Source: Archilochus colubris
Lineage: Eukaryota; Chordata; Aves; Apodiformes; Trochilidae
Reading direction: 5' to 3'
DNA: 64,000 nt
NCBI GenBank assembly: GCA_023079485.1
Contig: CM041084.1
Span: 21,604,609 to 21,668,608 of the forward strand
Each line of letters begins with the position of its first letter. Positions within the stretch are counted from its first letter, which is position 1. The notes below the pieces were generated by a model. It had not been told where the DNA came from. It saw nothing but the letters and a program-made list of their open reading frames with translations, and did not search any database. Of the stretch, positions 11,776-22,850 are shown one piece after another. Both the position numbers and the translations under genes were made by a program.

Positions 11776-11844
11776 TCTCTTCTAAACTTCTTTCATTACC
11801 AACCAAAAAGAACCAGGTTTGTAATGAAAGAAGTTTGGAAGAGA
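11776..11844. other. 69-nt near-perfect hairpin (candidate small-RNA precursor or palindrome)
   Basis: The left arm 11776-11799 (24 nt, TCTCTTCT...TCATTAC) and right arm 11821-11844 (GTAATGAA...GAAGAGA) are reverse complements at 23 of 24 positions. The single difference (T11783 opposite G11837) would be a G-U wobble in a + strand RNA. After one C/U mismatch (11800/11820) pairing resumes as AACC/GGTT (11801-11804 with 11816-11819), closing an 11-nt A-rich loop at 11805-11815. Total size and loop resemble a metazoan pre-miRNA, but the same structure could come from a short inverted duplication or template switching. I do not recognise the arms as a known miRNA. Confidence 0.75.
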
Positions 11845-13040
11845 CGAGAAGAATCCTGACACTCCTTTTCATTTAAAGCTGGAAAGCACTTCAGTGTTGG
11901 AGCAAATTACCTCACAGTAACAACATCATTGTAACAGCTTCACTTTTTTCCTAGGGTTCCTGATTCCTCACTCATTTGATTCCTCAATCATTCTTCCTGA
12001 TTCCTATCATTGCATGCTGACTGCCTGTGAGACACATACACAATCCCATGTGGTTATCTTCATTCCTTACTGACAACCTGGTCAATCTTGTGGCCATTTA
12101 GGAATGCTATTTCTGGGTCACCTAACCTGTGTGGTACTAAGACACCCAGGCTAGAGAATCTGTCCTCTCCACATCTTGTCCTTTCCTCAGATTCAAATTC
12201 ATCCCCTCTGACATCTAGCACTGCAGGACTCCCACTCTCAATCACACAAATACGTGTCCAAAATTGAAAATCCAGACAGGACAGCACTATTTTTCCTCTT
12301 CTATTTTCCATTACATGCTTTAAAGCATGTTTTTCCTCCCTCCCACCCTCCCTTCTTTGACCTACCCAGTCCCGATCTATTGCTGCTTTGGAAAGAAGAG
12401 AGCAAATTTATCAGAGAGTTAGGATGCAGGTACTTGCAGAGGACAAGTCTACCAGCTGCCTTACTATTGACAAGAAAGAGACAGAAGATCAATTACATGC
12501 TTGCTTCAAAATTTTCGCAGGAGTAGGGTGACAGTGGTTGGATGGAAAAAAGGGATCTTTATTTTAAGATATTTTGGAGAAGAGCACCCTTTTCTTAAGT
12601 ACATGATGCATTTTTTCTTTTTTGGATGTTGAAACTGTCCTCCAATATGCAATTAAATTATTATTCACTTAAATGCACTATTTCAGATGGTACTTATAAA
12701 CAACTTTGCTAAATACCAGTGCATCTTTAAAAATAATTTATAGAAGTTTTTCCATGCATAATTCAAGATAACTATTTTGAAGCTCCTAAGTTTTTTTCAG
12801 TCTGCCAGTCTGTTTACATAGAAAAAAAGAATTCTTCCCACTGCTACATTTGGCATGGGAATAGGCATAATATATTCTCAAAGTTTTAAGAAATCAAGAG
12901 ATCTGGGATTTGAAAGCAGAACAGTAGATCCTAATTTTGTTTTTTGAATATGGTGTTGCTAAATCATTAACACACAAGATACTGACTGTTCACTGCACTG
13001 TATCCTGCACTTAAAGAAAATATATATGAGGAAGAATCTC
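11845..13040. other. Unique DNA, no gene recognised
   Basis: Contains an imperfect direct repetition of CCTGATTCCT / TGATTCCTCA words at about 11957-12005. No exon or repeat family recognised. Confidence 0.55.
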
Positions 13041-13264
13041 AGTAAAGAGAAAGTAGTCAGGTATTGGAATGGGTTGCCCAGGGAGTTGGTGGAATTACCA
13101 TCAATAGAAGCATTTAAAAACTGTGTAGATGAGGGACTTCAAGACCTGCTCTAGTGTGTGATACAGATATTGATCCATATTTTTTATTCAGAGCGATTGT
13201 TGACAGCTGGACCCTGTGATCTTACAGGTCTTCACCACAGTGACAATTAGATGATTCTATGATA
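13041..13264 (+). mobile_element. CR1 LINE 3' fragment, plus strand
   Basis: It contains TATTGGAATGGGTTGCCCAG, the segment encoding the 'HWNRLP' end of CR1 ORF2. CATTTAAAAACTGTGTAGATG and GACCTGCTCTAG follow, then a 3' end with ACAATTAGATGATTCTATGAT. It is diverged and lacks an open frame. An AT-rich interruption lies at about 13160-13195 before the terminal segment. Confidence 0.85.
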
Positions 13265-14097
13265 TCCAATCTTTTCTTAAACTTTAACCCTTTAGTATTG
13301 TTTATAATTTTCTAATGACATTTTCTAGGCAAAGATCAGTTTATGTGTTGAAATGAAAATGTGAAATTTGATATGTGGGATCTAACAGGTACCACTGTAT
13401 GAAACACCTTTTCTTTTATTCTTCTACAGAATGATGTTTTTTATGTAATACTCTGGATAACTCTGAAGGATATTTTTGCAAGTACTTAGAAACCACCTTT
13501 TCACTTTTTTGTGTTTTCCAAAAAACCTGAAAAGGTAGAGTTTTGTACTGAAATGTTGTGCTGTTGTTGTTTCTATATCTGCTTCATTCACCTCTTTTAA
13601 GACCTGTTAGCCCACCATAAACAGTTTGCCAGGTGCATTATTATATCATGGCTCAGTGGATGACTTTTCAGAAACAAGGAGCCACATACAAGATTTGTAT
13701 GAGGAGAAGTATGTGCCACCATGTCTGATGAGAATGTGACTCTTTGGCACTTGTTGCCATCTTCACTGAGCCATATGAAGTCACACAGGACAGTGTGAAA
13801 ATTCCTCTTCTTTTTCCCTAACAGAGTTATGGTAAAAGCAATGGAAATTATAACAGCTGCCTCTAAAGATCTATCTTTTCAGAAAACTATGGTACTATGT
13901 TAACAGATTTCTCTCTGCCACTTTGATATCAGTTCTACAAACTTTCTGAAATTAAACAAAGTACATGATTTCTTTTTTAATATTTTTTTTTAGCACTACT
14001 GTAATTTTGGTTAAATAGGCAGGAAAAAGCCAATCTAATTATTCAAGTGATTTTTTAGATGTTCCCTAATAAGTTTGGCATTTGATATTTTTAGTGG
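13265..14097. other. Unique DNA, no gene recognised
   Basis: AT-rich; no exon, RNA gene or transposon that I can support. Confidence 0.55.
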
Positions 14098-14434
14098 ATA
14101 CATTGTAGTGAAATGAGGCAACCAGGTGCCACTAATTGCCAGGTAGTGGGCATGAGCTTGTGTTAAGTCCACTTGTGCCTGATTAGGGCAGGCCCCAACT
14201 GCGCAGGAGCAGGATTAGGGGGCCAGTAAAAGGTGAGGCTCAAACGCACAGGCTCAGCTCATTCCTGAGCAAGTCAGCAGAGAGGTCAGTTGCTTTTGGA
14301 ACAATAGCAGTGATCCAGGCTAGTCAACTCTGAGGGTGATAGACTCAGAGCACTATTCCTGAGTTTCTTCTGGAACACCTGGTTGAACCTTGGAGCACCA
14401 TGCCCTAAAAGAGGTTTGTTTCACAACAATACAT
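14098..14434 (+). mobile_element. Solo ERV LTR with 6-bp target duplication
   Basis: The LTR spans 14104-14428 (325 bp), beginning TGTAGTGAAATGAGG and ending TTTCACAACA, so it has TG...CA ends. ATACAT occurs immediately before (14098-14103) and immediately after (14429-14434), a perfect 6-bp target-site duplication. Six bases is typical of class II (ERVK-like) integrases, which is the basis for a class suggestion only. A degenerate polyadenylation-like AGTAAA lies at 14225-14230, about 121 bases in, where the 30804 copy has AATAAA. With no internal sequence and an intact duplication, this is the product of LTR-LTR recombination after insertion. Confidence 0.85.
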
Positions 14435-15040
14435 TTTCTTTCTAATGCTTCCCCTAATAATTACATGGATTCCATGTGCACTATTCATGCAGCCTCATTG
14501 CTGACATATTAATGAACTATGACTGTTGCAGAGGAGTAGTCAGGAAGAGGACAAGTGAGCATAAGCTTAACTGGAATTTGTGTCACTAGAAATGAGACAC
14601 TCCATGTGTATGCTGAAGTAGTGTGTGCTGTGCCCATTCCAGCAAATAGAAAATGTGTGCAAGGCCTCTTTTAATACACTTAACATGCAAACAACTAACG
14701 GAATATATGAATGGAGTCTTACATGAAACCAGTGGCATTTTTTACTTTCTTAAACACAAGTATAATACATGAAATAGATATTAGTACGTTGTCCTAGTTC
14801 TAGACATGGGAGAAGTCTGGATTTGCTTTTGAAAATAATTGTTTCTTGAAGGAATTGCAGCCTGAATAGATTTAGCTGAAAATTAATAGAAAAGTTCCAG
14901 AATTTAGGTAAGTGAAACACCATTAATTTTCTACAAATTGAGAAAGACATCTATCTTTCCCTTTAATATTTGTTATAACATGATTTTTTCTTAGAAAAAG
15001 CCTGAGCTCCTACGAAGCTTAGGTATGTGCTTGCAGAAGA
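14435..15040. other. Unique DNA, no gene recognised
   Basis: No feature supported; one short open frame at 14750-14950 (-) without recognisable content. Confidence 0.55.
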
Positions 15041-15290
15041 ATAGAATCATTTGCAGTGGAAGAGATGCCTCTAGGGTCATCTGAGTCCATGAGCCTGAAT
15101 TATTGGTGGATGGTTTTCATTATTCTTAAAATAGCTTTGAATATCTTCAGTGGTGGAAATGCTGTGACCTTCACTGTCAGGTTGTTCCATTAGGTAACTG
15201 TGCCCCTAGTTATAAACTTTCCTTGCTGCATTTTCATCTAGTTACTGGTATTTCTTGATCAACCTCATTGACAAATGAGACTAATTCATC
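15041..15290 (-). mobile_element. CR1 LINE 3' fragment, minus strand
   Basis: The + strand reads ATAGAATCATTTGCAGTGG, GGGTCATCTGAGTCCA, then AATATCTTCAGTGGTGGAAA, GTCAGGTTGTTCCATTAGG and AACCTCATTGACAAATGAGA. This matches the order of the antisense CR1 3' UTR and ORF2 tail. It is heavily diverged, so it is an old insertion. The 5' boundary near 15290 is approximate. Confidence 0.75.
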
Positions 15291-16484
15291 CTTACTCTTT
15301 GTAGTACCTTCCTAAGTACCTGTATATACTTCATCTGTCTTCAACTTACTTGTCCTTAGTTTTGCACACTCATTGATTTTAATTTTTCCCATATGCCTGA
15401 TTATCCACATTTTCTCATATACATTTGTATACTCTTTTAATCTTTCAATTTCTGGGAGGTTTTTTACTAAAATAAAACTGAGAAAGAACTCCTGTGGAGA
15501 CTGCAATAATGTAGAATTCAGTAACACATCACAAATAATTTAGACTGGAGATGTGGCACATGTGATAAAAGCAGATCAACACATGGGACTGGAGAGACTC
15601 CTGAAAGTCACTAAAGGAGAAAATTCTGCAGTCTTTTATGGGATGCATAGTCCCATTGATAAATTTATCAAGAACCAGCATTGTTGTTTTAAACCAACAT
15701 GCTTCTTGCACCTCTTATTCCTGCTGAAAAGCTGCTTCATCATTTATGAAACAGAAAACTTAGAAAAAAATTTCCATTCCTAGGTCATTTGTAGCCATTT
15801 GTTCTGCCAACATTACCCCATATTTCAAATCTCTTCTTCCTTCTCTTTATCCTCTCTCGTATGTACGTACAGAGAAAAAATCCATCTCTTTGAAATTCCG
15901 CTGAGGTCTTTCAGCCTTGTATTGCTACCTGGTCTGCTCATTCACCTGTCATCTTAGCATCCCTCCTTTTTTGTATTGCAATGAAATTCAATCTCTTTCA
16001 AGTACAGACAGTAAGAGCTATGCTCCACATTCCTGATGAGATCATGCTGGTTCTTGTACAGTGGCAGTAATAAGTCTCTCTCCCAGCAGAAAGACCTCAC
16101 TTCATGCTTCTTGGGATGACTGCTTTTATTTCATAGTTCCACTAGTGAGAGCTCATTGTGATCCTGATTCTGCCTAGTGCCACTCTTCCAACCTTCTGCC
16201 AGTCTTCCACCTTCTCCATTATTGCTGGAGGATAAGTTTTCCCTGTCATTCAGAAATTCTTGCTCTGCGGTCTTGGTGTATGACCTAATTCTGCGTGCTG
16301 TTAAATTTCCTTCCAGATGTTCCACCTCACTCCACATATTTCAGTCCCGAAGTCTCTCCATGTGTGACATGGCAGGTGATTAAGGTCTGATGCTTGCTTG
16401 ACAAACAATTCAGTAATTTTCAGTCCCTTTGTCTGCCTACAGAGATTTGGTCTGCAGCAACAGCCACATAGGTGTGGTGTGTAG
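15291..16484. other. Unique DNA, no gene recognised
   Basis: Open frames at 15312-15527 (-), 15553-15783 (+) and 16131-16337 (-) show no domain. The 16430-16484 part may be the outermost end of the LTR fragment that follows, but it is too diverged to claim. Confidence 0.5.
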
Positions 16485-16575
16485 GTCACTCACCAATTAT
16501 TGTCATGAGCAAAACATACTCAGGCTGGAGAAGATGAATTTAATTTATTGCTGGTTAAAAGCCAAACCAAAAGTA
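16485..16575 (-). mobile_element. ERVL-like LTR 3'-end fragment, minus strand
   Basis: On the minus strand this reads CAGCAATAAATTAAATTCAT, then CCTGAGTATGTTTTGCTCATGACAATAATTGGTGAGTGA. It is a close match to the polyadenylation-signal region and 3' part of the avian ERVL-type LTR also seen at 2490-3411. The AATAAA is at 16544-16549 (TTTATT on +). The sequence on either side is too diverged to delimit. Confidence 0.6.
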
Positions 16576-17514
16576 TTCCCAATGGGAATGGGGAGACATC
16601 AGCATCAGTGATGGGCTCAGGTTAAAGCAGTGGCGGATCTGTTTTGGTGTTATCTGGAAATGGGTCTGTCCAATACAGGGGCAGCTTCTGTTGTCCTCTC
16701 ACAGTGGTTATCCTGTCCCTTGCAGTGAATCTGTCTGCAGGTTTGAGTTGTGGGCTCCTAAGCAAACTGACCCCCAACAGGAGGAAGATTCTTCCTCTTA
16801 TTCCCATGCTTTGCATACATGCTGGATTCAGTAATATGCACATTGTGAGCTCAGTCACAGCTTGATATGTACATACCACAGCAGCTTTGCTGAGCAGCCT
16901 TAACACCCTCTGTTGTGCTTTGCTGGTCTCTAAAAGTTTAGTACAATTAGGCACTAATATCTTTGTAAGAAGGATCAGCTATTCTGCCCTGTGGTTTATG
17001 CCGAGATGCATGAGGATGTGAAAACCTGGATGTCATGTAGCCCTCATTGCTTACTGGGGGAGAGAGCGAGCAGAATATTACTCTAATTTTAGTACTACAT
17101 TTGCAGCACTCCTGAAGGAACAGTTGATTCACGAGGTGTTTTCCCAGACCCTTTGCTGGGATGCTGGTTCCTTTGTGCTGGTTTCTGTTCTGGTCTCACC
17201 TACAGATCTTTGGGACATACCCGGGGGTGCCCTGTGTGGCAGGAGGGCATGAATTGCTCTGGGCTGATTGAAAATGGTCCCAGAGGGCTCCAGAGTGGTG
17301 AAAAAAATGCAGCATTCACCACAACTGGAGCCAGGCAGGGGATCCTGTGGCAGCTCTGTAGGGACCTGCTTAGGAAAGGGTGTTAACTGGGGAGGCAGGT
17401 GGCACCAGAGGACAGCTTCTAATGGGCACAAAAGGAGATACAGAAGGGCACACTTGAGTAGGCACAAGAAGGAGATGTGAATAGGACACACAGAAAGGGG
17501 ACACAGGAAGAGAA
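16576..17514. other. Probable ERV-derived sequence, unresolved
   Basis: It lies between two divergently oriented fragments of the same LTR type and is more GC-rich than the surrounding DNA. It has open frames of 110 and 120 codons on the minus strand (16622-16954, 17129-17491) that match no domain I know. I infer LTR or internal ERV remnants, perhaps two LTRs joined head to head, but cannot align it by eye. Confidence 0.3.
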
Positions 17515-17925
17515 ATTATGATCCACACTAGAAAAGTCCACTGAGGGACTGTGGCTCACGATAGAGCCACACGGGAGCTGAGAGCAGTAACAAGAGAGGA
17601 GCAGGGGATGAGAAGGGTGAGAAACAAGGGGTAGCAGAAGAAACTATTACACATTGACATGGATGTCCTGCAGTTGCTGTTGCCTCATTGCTATGACTGA
17701 GATAAAAATGGTGAAAATAAGGCTATTGGAGACTAGGAATGGGAATGACAGATACTGGATTGAAGCTGAGTCTGGGGAAGGGGCATGAAAGGTGATTCCC
17801 TTTGGTTTTTTTAATTGACTTGTTTCTCAGAAACTAAATCAGTGAGGGAAAGATTATGTTAAGTGGTAATAAATTAGCTGAAATTCACTGAGTTAAGACT
17901 GTTTTTCCCACAACAGCAGGTCAGA
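17515..17925 (+). mobile_element. ERVL-like LTR 3' portion, plus strand
   Basis: Matching blocks in order: GACTGTGGCTCACGATAGAG, a GGAGCAGGGGATGAG block, ACTATTACACATTGACATGG, CTGGATTGAAGCTGAG, then GGTAATAAATTAGC and TGAGTTAAGACTGTTTTTCC. This is the same succession as in the avian ERVL-type LTR. The polyadenylation signal AATAAA is at 17868-17873. It is diverged and non-coding. The 5' boundary could extend upstream of 17515. Confidence 0.5.
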
Positions 17926-20477
17926 ATATTAAGGTTTGCCAAAAGGCATAATGTGTTTTGTGTATCCCATCACACTAAAAGACAGCCCTGTGCTTCTGTG
18001 TTTTATCTGGGGGACCCTGTGTTTGCAGTTTTTCTCCTTTCCAGTTCATAAGGACGCAGGGCTCATGAGCATTCATATGTAATACAGGAGTTACTTGTTT
18101 GCCTTTGTTTGTAATTTAATCTTTTCATTTTCACTGACAGTGCTGTGCTAAGCTTAATTAAATGTTTCCTAGATGGAGCTCCTTGCTGAAGGAGCCCACA
18201 GATGGAAAAGGCCACATGTTGCTTCTACCTTGGCTACATAAGGTCCTCTGTGTCACCACGAGAGAAGAGCCTGGGGTCATCTCACACACCACAAAAAGAA
18301 AATATCCTGGAGCAGTGTGCAGCTGCAGTGTTGTCAAGTGCTGAGGGCTCATTTCCTGCTATACATTAATTCCTACTGAAGAAGCCGCTCATATTCCTCC
18401 ATTAGGATGTAGAGAGTAATAACTTCTCCAAGTTTTCTTGTCAGGCTGTAGAATTTTGCAAGGCTAGATGTGACTTCAGTCTCATTTGTGCTACTCCCTA
18501 ATTGTCAGGAAAATATTTTGAATGACTGAAGGCTGTTTGGATCTATGAAAAAGGAAGATCACTGCTTTTTATTTCAGAATAAAGCCTTTCCAAATAACTG
18601 CTGAAATCACTGCGGTGTTCAAAACACACTTTGGCTCTACATTTTTTAAAAAATAAAGTACTCACATTAGTAGGTCAGCCACATAGGGTGTATTTTAAAT
18701 TGCTTGTTAACTTCCCCATAGTGGTTATGAGTGTGAGCTATTGTGTCAGTGGATAAAACTTAGATCAAATGGCAACACTTCCTATTCTTTCCTTTCAAAA
18801 GGGAATATCTCAGTGCTCACACCTCTGTAAAGAAATAACCTTCCCCTGTGGCTGGTAGATGATTGGGTAAAGCACCACATTAGCAGAATTCATCCTGACC
18901 AGCTGCACCAGAGCTTAACAAAAGGCAAGTAATTTAGAGTAGCTATGCAGTAGTTTTGGTACTCAGCTCACAGTTTGGAAGGGCCTCTTTAAAATAATAC
19001 AGACTAGATTTTGTCTCCTGCATCATGAAATTTTGTAGTTTGTTTCTTCCTTGTGGTCTAATATCCTGGCAATCAGAAGTCCTGGTCTCACACTTGAGGG
19101 TTCATTAGAAATGTTTTTTTATTAATATACTATGTGGAGAAAAATACACTGAAAATCATATTGTATTTGAGCTCTCTAAAAAGTGAGGGAATCGGATGAA
19201 AAATGGTTTACAGGCTAGTTTTTGAGCTTATCATCTTCTCTTATTCTATCTTCCCTAGAATCTCAGTCTTCTTCTGAATATGTGAAGGCTCAGTTTGTAC
19301 AACTTGAGATGTTGCTGGGCTGTAGCCTCACTGCAGCACTCAGCCAGCAGCAAATGCCATGAAATTCTTGTAACTAGTGAGATACTAAAATTGCTGTTTA
19401 GTCCATTGAGCTCATGAGTTGTTCACAATTTGTGTGCTGATGATTTATGTGGTTTATATGAGTTATGAACAGTTGTAAATGAAATGCATTTGAAGAATCA
19501 GCTTTTATCTTCCTGAGAAAAAACCCTGTCCTCATTATCAGTCTGCAAATCATTGTAGAAAATTGCCTGGCAAAACTGGCTGAATGAACTTATCCAATTA
19601 ACCCCAGAATATTTTATTCCTTCGTTGTACTCTGCTATTGCATCTGACAGTTTTGCTGCTCCTCTGATCTAATTAAGGATTTTTTGGCAAGCATCACAAG
19701 TGTTATAATTTTTGAAAATGTGAACCAAACCTGGCTGACAACACTTTCTTCAAGTCAAGAGGAGAGCTGAACTTTCTTTTACGCCTTAAACAGACAGATG
19801 AGAATGTTGACTTCTGTTTAGCTTGTGTATTAATATATATTTATGTATACACATACATACATATTTACTTTTCCATGATAACATAAATCCTTGTTACTCC
19901 CTCAGAGTTTATTTTTCTGTTTTTATTAATAGAAGAAACACTTTATAATGAAAATAAAAACAACTGGCAGATCTGACTTTCGCATTTGTAAGTGTCAGAA
20001 CACAACACTTTAGTCTTCCACTTGCCACACTGGAGGGTTATGATTGGGCTATGTGGAGCCAACCAATTTTTCTGGGCCAAAGGATGGGAGGCGTGAGAAC
20101 TGGAAGTGCAGTGTTCATCTCTTCTCCAAGAAAATCAAACAAACTACAGTTTTAACCCGTTCTGGGCTGCTTTTCTACTCTTATCTGTATACAGTTTGAG
20201 CAGCTTCATAACTCCAGAGGTTTTCCTACAATATGAGATTCTATTTACACTTCCTAGAATGAAATCTTAAGCATGCATGCTAGATTCTGGCCCAAATGGT
20301 GGCAGATCCTCTGGCTGCTCCTTCTACAGATCAAATTCCTTGAGTCCTATACCTCATCCAGAAATAGTTAGAAAAGAGGAAGGTATTGCTTAGAATGCCT
20401 TTTCAGGTGAGGTTTCTCCTCACCACCCTCAGCTGCAAACCCCAGCCAGGCTCCAGGCTGAAGGCAGGAGGATCCTG
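17926..20477. other. Unique DNA, no gene recognised
   Basis: AT-rich with no supported feature. An alternating AT/CA stretch lies at about 19831-19865. The 19430-19620 part has a low-complexity-free, TAAT/GCATTT-rich look that could be a conserved noncoding element, but cannot be told from chance here. Confidence 0.5.
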
Positions 20478-20993
20478 ATGGCAGGAGGATCCCAGTGTCT
20501 CGGCTCAGGAATGAAGGTCCCATCCAGCTCTGTGGGCAGCTCCCTGGTGCCTCCTCCACCTGCCACAGCCCACCCTGGGCCTGTAGTGCACAGACAGCAT
20601 TGGGCAGATGAGTCCTGGAAACCCCTGACTTCATGCATCTCACAGTTCTATGAGGACTTTGAGCAAGTGAACCAGAAAATCTGCACAGCTGTGATAGAAA
20701 TATTTAGCCAAGACTTTAAAATGTGGGCTGGCCACAGAAGTCTGAGGGTAGCTGGCATCCAGCAGGTGTCTTTGATAGCTGGCTTTGGCTTTGGCAGAAA
20801 ACCAGGCTCTTTATCTTCCTTTTATCCTGAAATTCAGTTGGCACAGAAACTATTATGTTGTGTGATACAACACCAACACATTGTTAAAGTTTATCAAACA
20901 CTCATGTTATTCCTCTGTATTTACCTGTCTCTGTGTTCTAGAAATACATTAGTAAGCTACTCAGTGGAGCTATTAGTAACACCTATTGTGTAA
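20478..20993 (+). other. 171-codon open frame of unknown significance
   Basis: This is the longest open frame in the window outside CR1. Its first ~60 codons lie in a locally GC-rich patch (proline/serine-rich, with SSLVPPPPATAHPGP). The remainder is in AT-rich DNA and reads as unstructured hydrophobic sequence. There is no domain, signal peptide or homologue that I recognise. A 91-codon frame overlaps it antisense (20368-20643). GC-rich patches lower stop-codon frequency, so chance is the leading explanation. I do not call it a gene. Confidence 0.2.
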
Positions 20994-22507
20994 TAATCAC
21001 TAGGACTACATTTACCTCTCCTCTTCTCTGGTTTTAGTTAATAACAAGACACTTGAGTAGCTCTGCTTCTCGCATCTGGCTGTAGAAATCTATGGCTATA
21101 AAAGATCTAATTACAGATTTCAGCTATGTCAAAAATACCCACTCTGCCCCTCTGTTATTTTCCTGGATCCCAGTTCCTAAGATGCCACAGAGTCAAGGCC
21201 AATCTGCTGTTTGACATTTAAGAGAGCAGCTGGCAGCTGAGCCATGGAGTTGGCCAGTCCCTAGTATTAAACCAGAGCCTTCACAAGTGGTTTTGCAGAC
21301 ATCTTCCACCATGTGAAAGCCTTTGAGCTTTGTAGCATGTACACTGGATAAACTACAAGTTATTCATGAAAATGCATTTATTATTTTGACATGGAGTTCC
21401 CTGAACAGTCTGTTTCAGTGGAAAACATGCATTTGTCAATCCCTCTAAAACAAGGAAGAAGCTGGTGAAAAGTCACATCTCCTGCCACTTGGGGAAAGTT
21501 TTGTTGAGTAATTTTGTTGAGTAATTGCTACAGAGCTCTGTTGTTGAGGTGTTAATGAGAATGGCTTGTGTTAATGTACAGTAACATACAAATATTTTTA
21601 TGTTGTCAGCAGTGATAGAGGAGACCTTCCACAATTTTCAGAGTGATATCACCTTCTAATTAGTAGTGACCTCAAAGAAAATCTCCAGAAATTTGCCACT
21701 AACAAAGTGGCATTGTTAATGGACATACTATAAAGCACTTTGTATTGCTTTAACAGTAGTTTCTTGTGAGGCTTTAATTCGAGTTTTACCAATGATTTAA
21801 GGGGAAGAAGATTACAAACTAGTTCTCTGGAAGACATTATTTCTAAAGAAATAAGGATGATTTCAAACACTTGTACACAGGCTGGCTTTTCCAATTGGAG
21901 CATTCTTCTAGAAGTCTATTTCCTTTTTAAAAATAATATGCTCAGTCATGAGTAGCCACTTACTTTTTAATACCCGTATTTTCTTAAATGTCTCCAATTA
22001 TCTGTATTCTGACAAAGCAGGACAAATTAATTTTAGGTCTGAGATGTTCTCATTGCTGGTATAAAAATACATATCAAGTTTAGTGCTTCCTGCTATATAG
22101 TCTGTAATTGGTATTTGAGGTGCTCCATTTTAGCACTTAGAAAGAAACTTATTTTTATGTCTATGAGAAGAAAATCAGAGATTCAATATGAAGGGAAATC
22201 ATAGAATACAGATTAAGTTATGGCAACCTTTTCTCCATCTGCTTTCTTCTGAAGTTTGCTAGACCTATTAGTGAACTTTCCTGCATTTTATACTTATTTG
22301 CGAAAATGTGCAGATTCTCTGTCCTGACACCATCAATTATCATTACAAGTAAGAATTAGAATTTATCTTTGCAAAGTGATTCTTTAAAGTAGGGAACTGG
22401 AGTAGGTTTCCTCACAAGTCATATATTGAAAGACTGCACTCTGCTGCACCTGTTCCATTACAAATGCAAAAGCTAGTGGTAGAGCAGCAGAATTCATGAG
22501 AGCTGAG
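20994..22507. other. Unique DNA, no gene recognised
   Basis: Contains a perfect tandem duplication TTTTGTTGAGTAA/TTTTGTTGAGTAA at about 21500-21528. The 84-codon frame 21649-21903 (-) is not recognisable. Confidence 0.55.
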
Positions 22508-22850
22508 ACTTTCCAGCTTGGAGAAAGGAAGGGAATCTTAAAAATGTATATAAACACCTGAAGAGAGACTGTGGAGGAGGCGTCCAGGCTCTTTTCAGCA
22601 GTGCCCAGCAACAGCACCAAAGGCAATAGACACGAACAGAAACACAGGAAGTCTGTCTGAACATCAAGAAACACTATTTTACAGTGAGGGTGAAGAAACA
22701 CTGGCTCAGGTTGCTCAGGGAGGTTGTGGAGATGCTTGGAGATACTCTAAAGCCTGAGGAACTGGGTCTAAGTGCCCCTGCTTGAGCAGGGGGGGTAAGA
22801 ACAAGTGACCTCCACAGATGTCTTCCAAGCTCAACGATTTTGTGAAGACA
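22508..22850 (+). mobile_element. CR1 LINE 3' fragment, plus strand
   Basis: It follows the CR1 ORF2 tail and 3' UTR in order: CTTGGAGAAAGGAAGG, GTATATAAACACCTGAAG, CCAGGCTCTTTTCAGCAGTG, CTGAACATCAAGAAACAC, TTTTACAGTGAGGGTGAAG, GGCTCAGGTTGCTCAGGGAG, GCCCCTGCTTGAGCAGGG, GTGACCTCCAC. The terminal octamers are eroded. Frames are broken, so this is a moderately old dead copy. Open frames 22384-22701 and 22674-22940 on the minus strand are antisense shadows. Confidence 0.9.
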
